NCBI GenBank assembly: GCA_047967505.1
Contig: CM106540.1
Origin: Dipteris shenzhenensis
Lineage: Eukaryota > Polypodiophyta > Polypodiopsida > Gleicheniales
Strand: one strand, 5' to 3'
Length of the DNA stretch: 64,000 bases
The notes below the pieces were generated by a model. The model made no database searches. It had not been told where the DNA came from and was given only the letters and a program-made list of their open reading frames with translations. Shown here piece after piece: positions 31,641 to 42,649 of the stretch (position 1 is its first letter; each line of letters begins with the position of its first letter). A program made the translations under genes and the position numbers.

Positions 31641-33640
31641 AGAACATAGCTGGTGAGTCAAGCAAAGAATAGAAGACAACTTACCCAAAAGAAGACAATG
31701 GCAAACCAAAGTTTGCACAAGGTCATGTCAAGGTGTGTGCAGGTTGCAATGCGTTTGCAAGGCAGGGGCAAGTTGCAGGTACTTAATCCTCCAAGATTTG
31801 ATGGGCAAGAGGTGTGAAAATTTGAAATGCGTGGGAGTAGAAAATTTTCAGCCACCAGTTTGCCCCCCTCTAATGATATACATCAGCAGAATTGGATATC
31901 CCAAACAAGTGCAATGTTGCCTAAAATGCTTCAAAACACAAATAGGCCAAAGGGCACGCTATCGGATTTGATGCTATGTATTATTCAATGCAATGACATT
32001 TGGCATGATTATGAGACATATAGCAAGCAAGTGCATGGAAAAAGAAATAATTAAAAATTGTAAATAGTGTTGGATTTATTAAAAGATCTTTTCACATGCA
32101 CAAATTGCACTTTTCCAACTTCTTCCATTCTAGGGTGAATCTAGATAACAATACCAACAACTATCAATGTCTTAACACCACCATGCAGTAGTCCCAATAG
32201 TTTGAATTCCAAATTTTCAATCCGTTTCGGTTTTCAACAAATCGAAAAAACATTATGGAGCGTGCCCTCAAATGGGTATGCATCACTTTAGCACAACATT
32301 GGAAGCCCATTAACCCATGCCTAATGTTCTCATTTAGGTGTGTCCTTGGGTTGAGGAGAAGCTCTTGTAGTGTACTTTTGAATGATTACTTGGTTACATG
32401 TATGTATAGAACAAAATTTTTATCCTATAGTCTTCAATGCATGCTTCACATGCAACATAGCACTTGTAATGCTTTAACGGTCTCATTACAAATCGTTATT
32501 CCATAATCATTTGCTCTCATGTTCAAGTTTGGAATGTGTACAACTAAAAGACAAAGTTTGCCGAATTTCATTGATCATTGCATAAGTTATGGGTCATGCA
32601 ATATACCTATATATAGAAAAGTCCCTGAATCTCACCAAAAATGGCTACACCCAAGCAAACAATGACCCTCTTCCATCGCTTGACATATTCTCCTATCCAT
32701 CCCCTCATATACAACATACAATAAGTGTTCTAATAATCTTAAAGTGGACATACATTTTATCATTTGACATAACGCATTAATATCAAATTTTATTAGGTTT
32801 CTCTATCAAAGATGCTACTCTTGCCAAGCTTTAAGAGGTACAATTGCAAAAATATGTCTATCCAGACCAGTAACAGTTTACAGAACCAGCCAAAACTTCA
32901 TAATCAATTTCAACTATGCACTGATGAAGATGTTACACCTTTCAAGTCATCAAAATATTTATAGAAAATCACAAATTACCAGTATTTTCTAAAGGAAATA
33001 ACGAACTTACTTATCCCTGTGTCTTAACAGCGTGCTTGAGAGCCACCTCGAACATAGGGTCTCATTTGCATAGGTGGGAGAGATTGTCCTGTATACAATG
33101 TCATGGAGTTGAAGAAGACTTAGATGATACTTGCAGATGTCTGATAAAAGGAACATAGCAACTAAGACAGGACAAGATTACACATTGTAAAAGTAATAAA
33201 AATTGTTTACATTTTCCTTTCATAAAGGAGGCACACACAAAAAAGCATGTAGGTATAGTTCATGCACTTATAGCATGCCATAAAAAACAAAACAATGTTT
33301 ATAAAACAAACATCCCTCCTTTTATTGCCTGCATGATTGCATGCCCTACATGCCTTGATATTTTTTTTTCCTAGCATCTAGCAAAAGTTGTCCAATAATT
33401 GTGATGCCAATTTTGCATTGCATTTTTAGGTTTCAAATGCCACAGCTCAATTCCCCTAGGTGGCCCTCTCCCCTCTGTTGTCTCCTACCCCCTCTCTCTG
33501 AACTGTGGCTACAAGCTTTCCTTCTGAGCCCATGAAGAGACACAAAAAAGAACTCTTTGTATTCTTTCACGTTCTATTGAAAGAATATTGAATATTCATT
33601 CAAAAGAAAGTGTGAGAATAAGACTCTAGGTGTTCTATTA
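31641..33640. other. no gene seen
   Basis: Two kilobases of AT-rich sequence without a credible frame or recognised repeat. Short open frames have no domain features. A small polypyrimidine stretch lies near 33470-33500. Confidence 0.4.
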
Positions 33641-33679
33641 AACCAAGACACAAAGCAACAAAATTACTCTAACATCATA

Positions 33680-33950
33680 GACAAACACAAAACAAAATCA
33701 CATTTCTCACAAGAGATCTAAGGAACTCAACAAGGAGAACCTAGAACTCCCACAAACAAATTCCATAGACACAAACAAAGACCAAAAGTACATTTCTCAT
33801 AGGAGATCAAAGGCACACAACAAAGAGAACCTAGAACTCCCACAAATAAAGACACAAACAAAGACCAAAACCACATTTCTCATAGGAGATCTAAGGAACT
33901 CAGCAAAGAGAACCTAGAACTCTCACAAACAAATTCCATCTTAGTTCAAA
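33680..33950. repeat. three tandem ~90-bp units
   Basis: Units contain CATTTCTCATAGGAGATC, then GAGAACCTAGAACTCCCAC and ACAAACAAAGACCAAAA. Three copies start at about 33700, 33790 and 33868. The second spacer is shortened. Non-coding. Confidence 0.8.
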
Positions 33951-34107
33951 CCTTCCAGATTGCTTTTGCAACCTTGGAGGGTCTTCCTTGTTTCTTTTCC
34001 TTATTTGATCTCTTATGCTCGGCTAGGGAACCAAGCGTGAGATAAGATAAACTAGCCAATTGTGAGCTTAAGTACACGAAATGAGTCACATAATCGTCCT
34101 CATACAA

Positions 34108-34172
34108 TTTTATTTGTATGAATAAGTTATTCGTACGAATACTTATATTCATACAAATAAAAGTTATAACAA
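34108..34172. repeat. palindromic ATTCGTACGAAT cluster
   Basis: TTTGTATGAATAAG, ATTCGTACGAATAC and ATTCATACAAATAA form nested inverted repeats like those at 1595-1700. Confidence 0.45.
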
Positions 34173-34398
34173 ATATTAATGGATGACATGTCGATTTATG
34201 GAGAAAACATGACGTGCCAGCACTTTTTTGCATGATTTTTTCCTCCCTTCGAATCATTCGTCGAGATTTCCCACATTTTTTGAATCACAAATTTGAATTT
34301 TTCTACTTAGCTCCAAACGGCTATGAAATTTCATGACCAAATCTCCTTCTGCAATATCGTTCTTCTTGCATAATTTGGTGTCAAAACGGGCCTTGCAC

Positions 34399-34646
34399 CT
34401 TGGGGGGGTCACTCATCATATGTAACCCTATCACGTGAGTTCAACAAAAGGATATTTTTTATTTCTAAAATTTACAGAAATAAATATACATAAGGGACTA
34501 TTTAAAATAGTTTTGGAAAAAATTTACAGATTTGTATAGAAAAGGGGTACATTTTATTAATGAAAAATTTACACAGATAAGGGATTTTAGAAATATGCCT
34601 CGAACGCACGTGGTATAGGGGGTTTATACATAGTGACCTCCCCGAG
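34399..34646. mobile_element. MITE, copy 2 (248 bp, 8-bp TSD)
   Basis: The ends are CTTGGGGGGGTCACT and AGTGACCTCCCCGAG, each one substitution away from the 15-bp TIR of copy 1. The TSD is CCTTGCAC at 34391-34398 and 34647-34654. The interior is nearly the same as copy 1. Confidence 0.93.
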
Positions 34647-34654
34647 CCTTGCAC

Positions 34655-35117
34655 CTTCTTTGAGAAGCTTCCACATTTTGTAAAGCCAAAAATTGCATTC
34701 ATCCAAGGCTTCTAACTATATCTAGCATTTAGCATAGTCATATTCATGTCTTTCTATTCTTGCAACAACACTACAAAGACTATATATCTCCAATTTAATG
34801 GGCAAAATGTCTTCTATCCCATACACTAGTTGGAACGGTGTAAACCGAATGGCTAGCTTGTATGTGGTTCTATAAGCCCATAAAACATCTTCTAAGTGCC
34901 TATCCTAATGCCTTTTCTTGGTGTCCACAAGCTTTCCCATTGAATTGCACAACAATCAATTTGTTTTCTCAGCCAAGCCATTACATTAGGGATAGTATGG
35001 CATGGACATGCTATGATTTATCTTTAGATTATGAACCACATATTCAATTAGTTCATTTCTAAAATAGGTTCCTCCATTAGTGAGAATTTCAAAAGGACAA
35101 CCAAAGCATGAACAAAT
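34655..35117 (-). pseudogene. pol: Ty3/gypsy element E: integrase, downstream half
   Basis: The minus-strand frame from the D insertion reads CFGCPFEILTNGGTYF, then INHSMSMPYYP, GLAEKTN, DRHLEDVLWAYRTTYK and PFQLVYGIEDILPIKLE. These are signatures of a gypsy integrase core and its GPY/F-like end. The canonical TDGG Asp is Asn (G-to-A on the coding strand), while the Glu in GLAEKTN is kept. Stops stand where Gln is expected (PYYP-CNG). Upstream codons (IVAKFLFDQIC) continue across element D at 37532-37500. Confidence 0.85.
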
Positions 35118-35643
35118 TGTTAGGATTTAAAACATCAATCTATTGTGAGATCTACTCTTCACATATAACATAGGAAGAGTTTCAAGGCATGTGATAACAT
35201 GAGAATTGTACTATTGAAAAAACACAAAATACTGCCAATCAAAGCCAACTCTTATTCACTCAATAACACTTGACTATAGACAGACCTGCATCTCATGCCG
35301 ACCAACTTTGTTCCTGCTTATACAATGGCTCTCTACAAGATAGGACTCTGTATAAAGTACTACAGTGCAAGATTGCAAACACAACTCAAGCTCAAAGCCT
35401 ATAGTGACAAAAAGACCATCTCAAATGTCTTGAACAAGGACTAAATACTATCATCATGGCTTTGTGTAACCGCCATGCACCGATTGGAAGATCACTGACT
35501 CCCACAGATGTCACTAAACCGGTTGCCACTTGCTTAACATGGAGAGGTGCACCACATCACACTACTAATCACAACACCAATATTGCATGGCCCAATCAAA
35601 GGCCTTGAACTAACATGGCAACTCAATATCCATTTCTCTAGCA
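35118..35643 (-). repeat. 3' LTR of D
   Basis: Begins TGTTAGGATTT and ends TCTAGCA (consensus CCAACA in the partner). It lacks a ~41-bp stretch that the 5' LTR has near its end. Confidence 0.88.
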
Positions 35644-36019
35644 CCCTCCTTTAATATGAATAGGGAGACATCAACAAAACATAACAAAACTTGGCTCAGC
35701 CCTACTAGGCTTGTTGCCATTACAATTGATCATTCAAACACTACATCACATGAAAAACACCAGTGTTCATTCAACACACTTCTAAGCATTGTGGCTCAAT
35801 AATGCTTCTGGAGACCATAGCCCTAAGTTAACACGAGTTCTCCCAAGCATCATAACTTGTAAGTTTAGCATCGTAGCCAAACTATCACATACAATTTATT
35901 GACTTAGAATGCCCAATCCAGATCAAGTAGATCATCACTTACAAACCCGCCCCCCTTGCTAACATTGACTCCCCAGCTGCGCATGCTTTATGCTTTCCCT
36001 TTTTCACCTCCTCATATTT

Positions 36020-36719
36020 CTACTTCTTGACATAGAACCTTTCAATTTGGTCTATCTTACCACAATAATAACATGCGCAGGTGTCTCTATTTGTATTTCT
36101 CTCATCCTTCATAGCAAATGCAGCATCACTAGGGAACAAAGTCTCCTCTCGCTTCTCTTGCACCAAAAGCAGTCCCACATAGTCTATGTAATCAGCTTTG
36201 TCGTCCAGTCTAATCATTTGTGAAGTCTTACTAAATCAAAAGGGAAGTATTTTCAACAATATAGCATTCTAACCTTCATCCTCAATTTTGGACCCAAGCT
36301 CTAAAAGTTGCTTCAACAATGATTGCATGCAGTGTAGCAAGGTTGCTAGGTCCTCGTTGTCATTCATGCGTAGATCATACAATTGTTTCTTTACATGTGC
36401 CTTCGAATGGTGCATCTTCACTCCAAACAATGCTTCAAGAATTGTCCAATTATCAGCAGCTAACCTAGTGACTTTGAGGTTGATGAAAGTAATATTCACC
36501 AAGGGCTTGACCTATCATGCCAATAGCTTTGTCACTATCCTTCTTCCATACCCATTTTTTTGCCTCTCCGGTAGTCGGTTCTTTCTCTGTCCTAGACACA
36601 ATGCCCCACAAGCCTTTCTGCATAAACCACAATTTAGTTGACAGTTGCCAACTCGCAAAATTTTGACCATTGAACTTGATTAAAGTGGCCTTGGACATTG
36701 TCTTCTTCTTGGAATCCAT
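36020..36719 (-). pseudogene. gag: D gag
   Basis: Minus-strand start at 36719. MSKATLIKFNGQNFASWQL and MQKGLWGIV are typical of the copia gag N-terminus. Then come KAHVKKQLYDLRMNDNEDLA and a damaged zinc knuckle, CYYCGKIDQIERFYVKK, in which the His and last Cys of CX2CX4HX4C are replaced. Frameshifts near 36480 and 36250 break it into three frames. Confidence 0.85.
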
Positions 36720-36932
36720 GGAACAAGGACCATATGCCTAAAGTCTCCTAAAAACAAGCCTCAGCTAATAAAACTATCCTTGATCTTCTTCTTCTACTAG
36801 ATGAACTTCTAGGTCTTGTGAGTTGGCAAGGAAAAGCAAGTGTTTCTTTCCTACATAATCTCCTCGACATGCACACCAACTTGATTGCACTATTTTCATA
36901 ACAAACTCACGAATTGTTTGCTCTAATACCAT

Positions 36933-37499
36933 TATTAGGATTTAAAGCATCAATCTAATGTGAGATCTACTCTTCTCAAATATCATAGGAAGAGTTTCAA
37001 CCCATGTGATAAGATGAGAATTGTAGTATTGAAAAAGCACGAAATACTGCAATCAGAGAAAACTCTTATTCTTCCAATAACACTCAACTACAGACGAACC
37101 TATAGCTCACATCGACTAGCTTTGTTGTTGCTTATACAATGACTCCCTACAGAATAGGACTGTCTATAAGGTACTATAGTGCAAGCTTGCATACATGACT
37201 CAGGATCAAATCATGTAGAGACATAAAGACCATCTCAAACGTCTTCAAGGACTAAATACTATCATCATGGTTTTGTGTAACGGCCATGCATCGACTGGAA
37301 AGATTGTCGACTCCCATAGATGTCTCTAGACCCATTGCCACTTTCTTAACATGGAGAGGTGCACCACTTCACACTACCAATCACAACACCAATATTGTAT
37401 GGCCCAATCAGAGGCCTCAAGCCAGCATGGTGACTCAATATCCATGCTCCACACTACCACTTACACAGAATCACCCCTATTAAGATCATTTCTCCAACA
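36933..37499 (-). repeat. 5' LTR of D
   Basis: 567 bp, TATTAGGATTT (TG mutated to TA) to TCTCCAACA, then the CAAAT duplication. Confidence 0.88.
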
Positions 37500-37639
37500 C
37501 AAATTTGGTCAAAGAGAAATTTTGCAACTATTCACTACAAGGCATAGGCCCTTTTCTGACGAAAATACCGACGCTTTTTACATTTTAAAAAAAAAATTTC
37601 ACGGGTGTAAATGTCGTTATTAAAGTCATTAAAAGCATC

Positions 37640-37770
37640 GAAAAAGAACCGTCGCTATAAAGCATCGCTATATAGCGATGATGATAAACGTCGCTATATT
37701 ATAACGACACTGTTAATCGTCGCTATATAGCGACACTGGTAAACGTTGCTATATAGCAACGATTAACAGA
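37640..37770. repeat. subterminal repeats of the CACTA element
   Basis: TCGCTATATAGCGA appears several times in both orientations with CGTCG/CGACG flanks. Such arrays bind the element-encoded TNPA-like protein in known En/Spm elements. Confidence 0.75.
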
Positions 37771-37774
37771 ACTT

Positions 37775-37842
37775 AAAAAAAGGATTAGTGGAGCTAAACA
37801 GGGCTTGCTATGGCCCTGTTTAGCCCCACTAATCCTTTTTTT
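37775..37842. repeat. perfect-type hairpin, 30-bp arms
   Basis: The arms (37775-37804 and 37813-37842) pair with a single mismatch around an 8-base loop (TTGCTATG). The core is GGATTAGTGG then GCTAAACAGGGC. It could be a DNA cruciform or a small foldback element inserted in the CACTA terminus. Confidence 0.85.
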
Positions 37843-38082
37843 TTTGTAATTATAAAAAAAAAGTTTCTTATAACAAAATTTCCCTTGCGAAAAGGGTGAT
37901 ACAAAATCGCTCAAATGAAATGATCGAGCAACAAAAGCATATACATGTCGAACATATACAACATTGTTTGTTACAAAATTACCCTTTCAAAAGGGTGATA
38001 CAAAATTGCTCAAATGAGTGGATATACAAAATGACATACATGGCGAAGAAAATGCAAACTGCTACTACTACTACTACTACTA
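37843..38082. repeat. duplicated ~45-bp segment and (CTA)n
   Basis: The segment with CGAAAAGGGTGATACAAAA and CGCTCAAATGA occurs at about 37880-37920 and again at about 37975-38020. A (CTA)n microsatellite (38062-38087) overlaps the stop codon of the gene above it. Confidence 0.7.
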
Positions 38083-39652
38083 CTACTCATCCGAATTGTC
38101 CTCGTCCTCGGCCTCGTCTTGTTGGCCTGATCCTTGGTCCTCGTGAGCTGCGCCTTCTCCCTGATCCTTGTCACGTGCGTCTGATCCCTAGCCCTGGTGA
38201 CCGCTCGCCTCCGGTGATGGGACGCTTGAGCTTTGACCCTAAGAGTGAACCATATAAATTGAAAATTAGATTGGAACTTAAAGAATAAAACAATTTAAAA
38301 AGTGAGATTACGAGTAGGAGGACTTATACCATGCAAGCAACCACCTCAGCCCAATCGACCGTCGCTCCCATTTTCTCTTGCTCAATAAACCACGGCTTTG
38401 TACCTATGCGAAATGCGCATCGCGTCTCTGCATCTGTAGGAAGACGATCCATTGCAGCTTCCTGTGGATCCAATTTATGAGAGTTAGAGTTAGCTAAAGT
38501 GCATGTAATATGTAGTAAAACAAATAGAACAATACATTGAATGAGAAGAAGTAGACTTACCACGGTTGCCTCGAATGCCAACCGTCCGCCTGCACCAAAG
38601 TGTGAAGTACCTATGATGTCCAACCGTCTCTTCGCAGCCCTCCTCTGACCCTCGAACATTTCGGGATGGTCCCGATTCTGCTTTTTGAAGAACTTCCAAT
38701 CATCTTTGTCTGCCCAGCTGGGTTTAGCCAACCCCTTTGTGATGGAAGTACGCAAGGTTGATCTACGATGCTTCAAGACCAAACCCATGTGCTCTCGCAT
38801 ATAATCCTCATTAAACTCCCAATTTGGCGGGTTAGGGTATTTTTGTTTTAATTCATTGATGACCGCCTACTTCTTTTGGTCATCTTGATACTGCCAATCG
38901 GTAGCAATGCCGCTCTTGAAGTGATGGCTCATCAACCGCCTCATGGTGGCCATCACTGCTTTGCCCTTTCTATCTTCTATTATCTCTCCAACAGCCATGA
39001 TTTGATAGGAGAGATCCCCTGATGAGTAAGGAGGACTGATGGTAGCAGATTCAGAAGGAGTGGAAGTTGTGTGAGCGCTTGCGGAGCGAGGAGTAGCAGT
39101 GGGAGTAGGAGAGGGCAAGGGACCTGACTGATACTTTGTCTCCATACCAAATGGAGACCTGTAGGAATGTGAGTGTGCTGACTCATCTACATCTCTCGAG
39201 TCAGCACAACATAACCTGCCCTTCCTACTCTTCCTTCCTTTACGAGAGGCACGCGTAGATGATGACCCCTCGGTCGAAGGGGCATGAGGGGACGGCTGGG
39301 CAGTACGTCCAGCCATCGATGTAGGGGAGGGAATTGCTGAGGTCCTCTGAGATAGCAGAGAGAAGAATCTCGCTGCCTCCTCATCACTCATCTGCGCTAC
39401 AAACTCATCGGGACTCCTGACAAAGCCATGTGCAGCTAGCAAAGGAGTCCCCTGAGGGGTAGTCGCAGTGCTACGTCCGAGAGGAGTCGGACCAAGGATA
39501 GTCACAGTGCTAGGTCCGAGAGGAGTCAGACCAGGGGTAGTCCTCGGGGTAGTCGCCTGAGAGGAATCAAAGTTCTCTGGATCATATAGATCGTGAGCTC
39601 TCCTCCTACGAGGCTGTCCGTACTCGTCAGACGTCGTGCGACGTGATCCCAT
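38083..39652 (-). pseudogene. CACTA-associated TNPA-like gene, three exons, two nonsense codons
   Basis: Exons 39652-38561, 38461-38330 and 38238-38083 join in phase 0 (364+44+52 codons). The first intron is GTAAGT...CCACAG and the second is GTATAAG...CTTAG. Exon 1 has a Ser/Thr/Pro-rich N-half (many TTP and PSP repeats). A conserved block follows, with WEFNEDYMREHMGL, SWADKDDWKFFKKQ and RRAAKRRLDIIGTSHFGAGG, like plant En/Spm transposase-associated proteins (Transposase_24/Ptta type, from memory). Exon 3 encodes an acidic glutamine-rich tail. In-frame TAGs occur at 38867-38869 and in exon 3 (GHQG, then TAG), each explicable as CAG-to-TAG. Otherwise open. Its expected role is DNA binding at the subterminal repeats. 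Confidence 0.75.
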
Positions 39653-39654
39653 GT

Positions 39655-40216
39655 CTAACATAGACACAAACATGAAAACAAAAAACAAACATAAGCATAG
39701 GCATAGGCATAGGCAAAGGAAAAGAGGAAGAAGAGGGAAAGGAAAAGAGATTGGAAGAGGGGAAAGAGAGAAGAAGAGGGAAAGGAAAGAAGGAAAGAAG
39801 AGGAAAAGAGAAGGGAAAAGAGGAGAAGAGGAGGGAAAAGAGGAGGGAATTAAAAGAGGAGGAAAAGAGGAGGGAAAGAAGAGGAAAAAAAGAGGGAAAA
39901 AGAGGGAAAGGAAAGAGGGAAAAAAAGACATATGCTCATGCATAAGCATAAGCACGAGCATATGTCTCATGCATAAGCAAAAGCATGAGCATATGTCTCC
40001 TTCTCTTATGCTCATGCATAAGCATAAACATGAGCATATGCTTATGCATAAGAGGAGTCGTATGCATAAGCATAAGCATAAACATAAGAGAAGGAGACAT
40101 ATGCATAAGAGAAGGGCGAAAGAGAGAAGAAGAGGGAAAGGAAAGAGAGATTGGAAAAGGGGAAAGAGGGAAAGAAAGAGAGAAGAAGAGGGAAAGTTTG
40201 AAGAAAACCCTCCAAA
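39655..40216. repeat. purine and CATAAGCATGAG low-complexity tracts
   Basis: From 39715 to 39930 the plus strand is GGAAAG/GAGGAAAAG-rich. From 39930 to 40100 it has CATAAGCATAAGCATGAGCAT units of 6-12 bp. Open frames on both strands are K/R/E or F/L/S repeats without meaning. This is probably the diverged 5' part of the CACTA element. Confidence 0.7.
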
Positions 40217-41290
40217 CCAAGAATCAAAGCATTATACTCAGCTATTGTCATACCTAGAAGCTCTTGCCTTTTTGCCCATACCTCTTGATCTTTAGAATTC
40301 ATCAAGACCATCCCCCCAACTCCTTGTTGGCATGAAGGAATAAAATCCCCATCAAAATAGAAAACAAAAGCTATTGGTGGTATCTCCCTTTCATCCTCAC
40401 TATCCTCCTTACATTTCTTTTCTTCTCCTAGATGGTCCCGTCCTATGAGTAAATCTACCATAATGGACCTAGTAGTATTTTCAGTGACAAAGGAGAAAGA
40501 GAACTCATGAAGCTCTGATAACCATTTTGCAAATATCCCCCTAGTATTAGCCTTGCAAACTAGATATGCTAATATAGACTAACAGGTAAGGAAGAAAAGG
40601 TTAGAGGCAATAAGTAGGAGTAAAACTTTCTGATTGAAAACACTAGAGAGAGAGCTTGTTGGTCCATTTCTCCATAGCTTGTTTCCACCTCTATAAGCTA
40701 TTGGTGGCTGGCATAATAGATGGGTTGCATTCTACCTGGCTCTCCTTTTGTAGCAATACATCACCAACTGAATGCAAAGATACACTTAGATTTACATAAA
40801 AGTCTTGGGACCAATCATGGGGCTTCAATATTGGGCCTATCACAAAAGTGTTGATAATACTTGCACTTTCCTAGAATTCTACAAACACTAGTCACACTGC
40901 CAGGACTAGGCAATGCATGATTGCTTGAACCTTGTCAGAATTCATTTGCAAGCCTTCTTCAGACACAATGTGTCCCAATATGAGAGAATACTCCCCAAGG
41001 TGTGACAAATGATGTCTTCTTTTGATCTTCCTCCCAAGTGCAAATTTGAGAGTACCCAGAATACCTAGCACATAGATAATACATCTCATGCCCTACTACT
41101 TAGTCTAGTATTTCATCTTGGAATGGTAAAGGAAAATGATCCCTCTTAATGCATGCATTCAAAGGACAAAAGTCCACAAAAACCTGCCACTTATTTCCCT
41201 TCTTTGATGTGATAACTACAAGAGATATCCATTCTAAATCATTAACATGAAAGATGAATCTAGATAGCATCAAGTAATTATGTTACCTCT
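40217..41290 (-). pseudogene. pol: Ty3/gypsy element E: reverse transcriptase and RNase H
   Basis: RT, minus strand: EWISLVVITSKKGNKW, then VDFCPLNACIKRDHFPLPF, YSGYSQI, and further on LGHIVSEEGLQMNSDK (41290-40900). RNase H: FYFDGDFIPS, then GGMVLMNSKDQEVW and MTIAEYNALILGLEGF (about 40370-40217), the plant gypsy type. Frame breaks and stops are frequent, and the segment between is degraded. It is the same element as the integrase at 34655-35117. Confidence 0.88.
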
Positions 41291-41295
41291 TTGTG

Positions 41296-42140
41296 GATTT
41301 AGGGTGTAGGATTTAGGGTTAAGGGTATAGGGATTAGGGTTTAGGTATATGGTATAGGATTTAGGGCTTATAGATAAGGGATTAGGTTTTAGGGTTTAGG
41401 GTTTAGGGTTTAGGGTTTAGGATTTGGGATATATGGATTAGGGTATATGGATTAGGGTTTAGGGTTTAGGGTATAGGCTATAGGGATTAGGGTTTAGGAT
41501 TTAGGGTTAGGATTTAGGATATATGGATTAGGGTTTAGGGTTTAGGATATAAGCTATAGGGATTAGGGTTTAGGGTATAGAATATAGGGTTTAGGGTTTA
41601 GGGTATAGGTTTTAGGGTTCAAGTTATAGGAATTAGGTTTTAGGGTATAGGAATAAGGGTTTAGAAAATAGGTATTGAGCTATAGGAATCACGGTTTAGG
41701 GTATAGGGTTTAGGATTTAGGGTATGGAATATAGGTTATAGGGATCAAGGTTTACGGTATAGGGTATAAGATTTATGATTTAGGGCATATGATTTAGGGT
41801 ATAGGGTTTAGGATTTAGGCTATAGGGACTAGGGTTTAGAATAAATAGTATAGGATCTAGGATTTAGGTCTAAGGATATAGGGATTCTGGTTTAGGGTAT
41901 ATAGTATAGGGTATAGGGTTTACTTTATAGGAATTAGATTTTAGGGTATATGGTTTAGGTTTTATGATATAGGATTTAGGGTATAGGGTACTCGAATTAG
42001 GGTTTAGGATATAGGGTATGGGCTATAGGGATCAGTGTTTAGGATATAGGTATAGGTTATATGGTTTAGGATATAAGTTTAGGATTTAGGGTATAGGGAT
42101 TAGGATTTAGGGTATAGGAAAGTAGGGTTTAGGCTATAGG
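41296..42140 (+). repeat. interstitial degenerate telomere-like repeat, (TTTAGGG)n
   Basis: About 845 bp made of TTTAGGG and derivatives (GGATTAGGG, GGTATAGGG, TTTAGGA), all in the same orientation. Several perfect consecutive units (GGTTTAGGGTTTAGGGTTTA) lie at about 41393-41417. The plant-type telomere sequence away from a chromosome end suggests an ancient break repair by telomerase, a fusion, or a satellite derived from telomere repeats. Confidence 0.92.
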
Positions 42141-42143
42141 CAT

Positions 42144-42336
42144 GGATGATTTTTTCAAGTTAGTTTCGTTAAGAAGCTAAACTTTTATATTAGTGTCGAA
42201 AGTTTGTATGCCCTAATAAAAATAAATGTTTAAAACATTCGCCAAGATTTGAAACTTTTATGCAAAAAAATTTAAAGTTTCGCTAGGATTTACATTTTCT
42301 CCTTCAAAATTCAAAAGAAAATATATTAAAAAGTAC
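42144..42336 (+). repeat. ~190-bp inverted repeat, left arm
   Basis: GGATGATTTTTTCAAGTTAG through AAATATATTAAAAAG. The inverted counterpart is 46740-46930, with roughly 85 % identity by eye. It lies right next to the telomere-like array. Confidence 0.85.
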
Positions 42337-42649
42337 TACATTCTACTAGTATTGTGCCACAAAAGAAAGCCCTCAAGTGAGAGGTGATGATTGAAGGGAA
42401 ATGCCCAAGTGACTTGAGTGCAAGGAGCTAAAAAGACCATGCGAAAAAAGCCCCAATAGCAGAAGAGGAAGATCCATATAGCTACTTTTGCAAAGCTTTC
42501 TCCGAGTATGCATTATCAGTGGAGCCATCACCAAGGATGAGTACATGAACGATTCCTCGTGTCCTTTTGATGAGCTTCTCTCAAATCTTGCATGGATGAA
42601 TTTGACGGGCCATCCTATCCTCTAGGGCTCGACATAACGTGGACATGGC
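42337..42649. other. no gene seen
   Basis: About 310 bp of unrecognised sequence with no coherent frame. Confidence 0.4.

Larger units (their letters stand above)
35118..37499 (-). mobile_element. gag-only LTR retrotransposon D (minus strand)
   Basis: 2382 bp. The TSD is CAAAT at 35113-35117 and 37500-37504. LTRs lie at 35118-35643 (526 bp) and 36933-37499 (567 bp). A PBS complement, GCTCTAATACCA (one change from the usual motif), lies at 36920-36931. The polypurine tract (minus-strand AAAGGAGGG) lies at about 35644-35652. The interior encodes only gag, so this is a second gag-only family with LTRs unrelated to C1. It is inserted in the gypsy integrase gene. Confidence 0.92.
37533..40216 (-). 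mobile_element. CACTA (En/Spm)-type transposon, one end visible
   Basis: The left end reads CACTACAAGGCATAGG at 37533. It is followed by subterminal repeats of CGTCGCTATATAGCGAC type (37640-37770), as in CACTA elements. A minus-strand gene with plant En/Spm-type features follows. The element interrupts gypsy E: integrase codons end at 37532 and gypsy RNase H resumes at 40217. About 0.5 kb or more of gypsy and the other CACTA end are missing, so a deletion accompanied or followed insertion. The expected 3-bp TSD cannot be checked. Confidence 0.75.

Noticed and set aside
39636-40295. Long plus-strand frames rich in Lys, Arg, Glu, and minus-strand frames rich in Phe, Leu, Ser
   Set aside because: Purine low-complexity DNA keeps stops rare on both strands. 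No domain and no start context.
41296-42140. True chromosome end
   Set aside because: The repeats are heavily degenerate and sequence, including a gene, continues on both sides.
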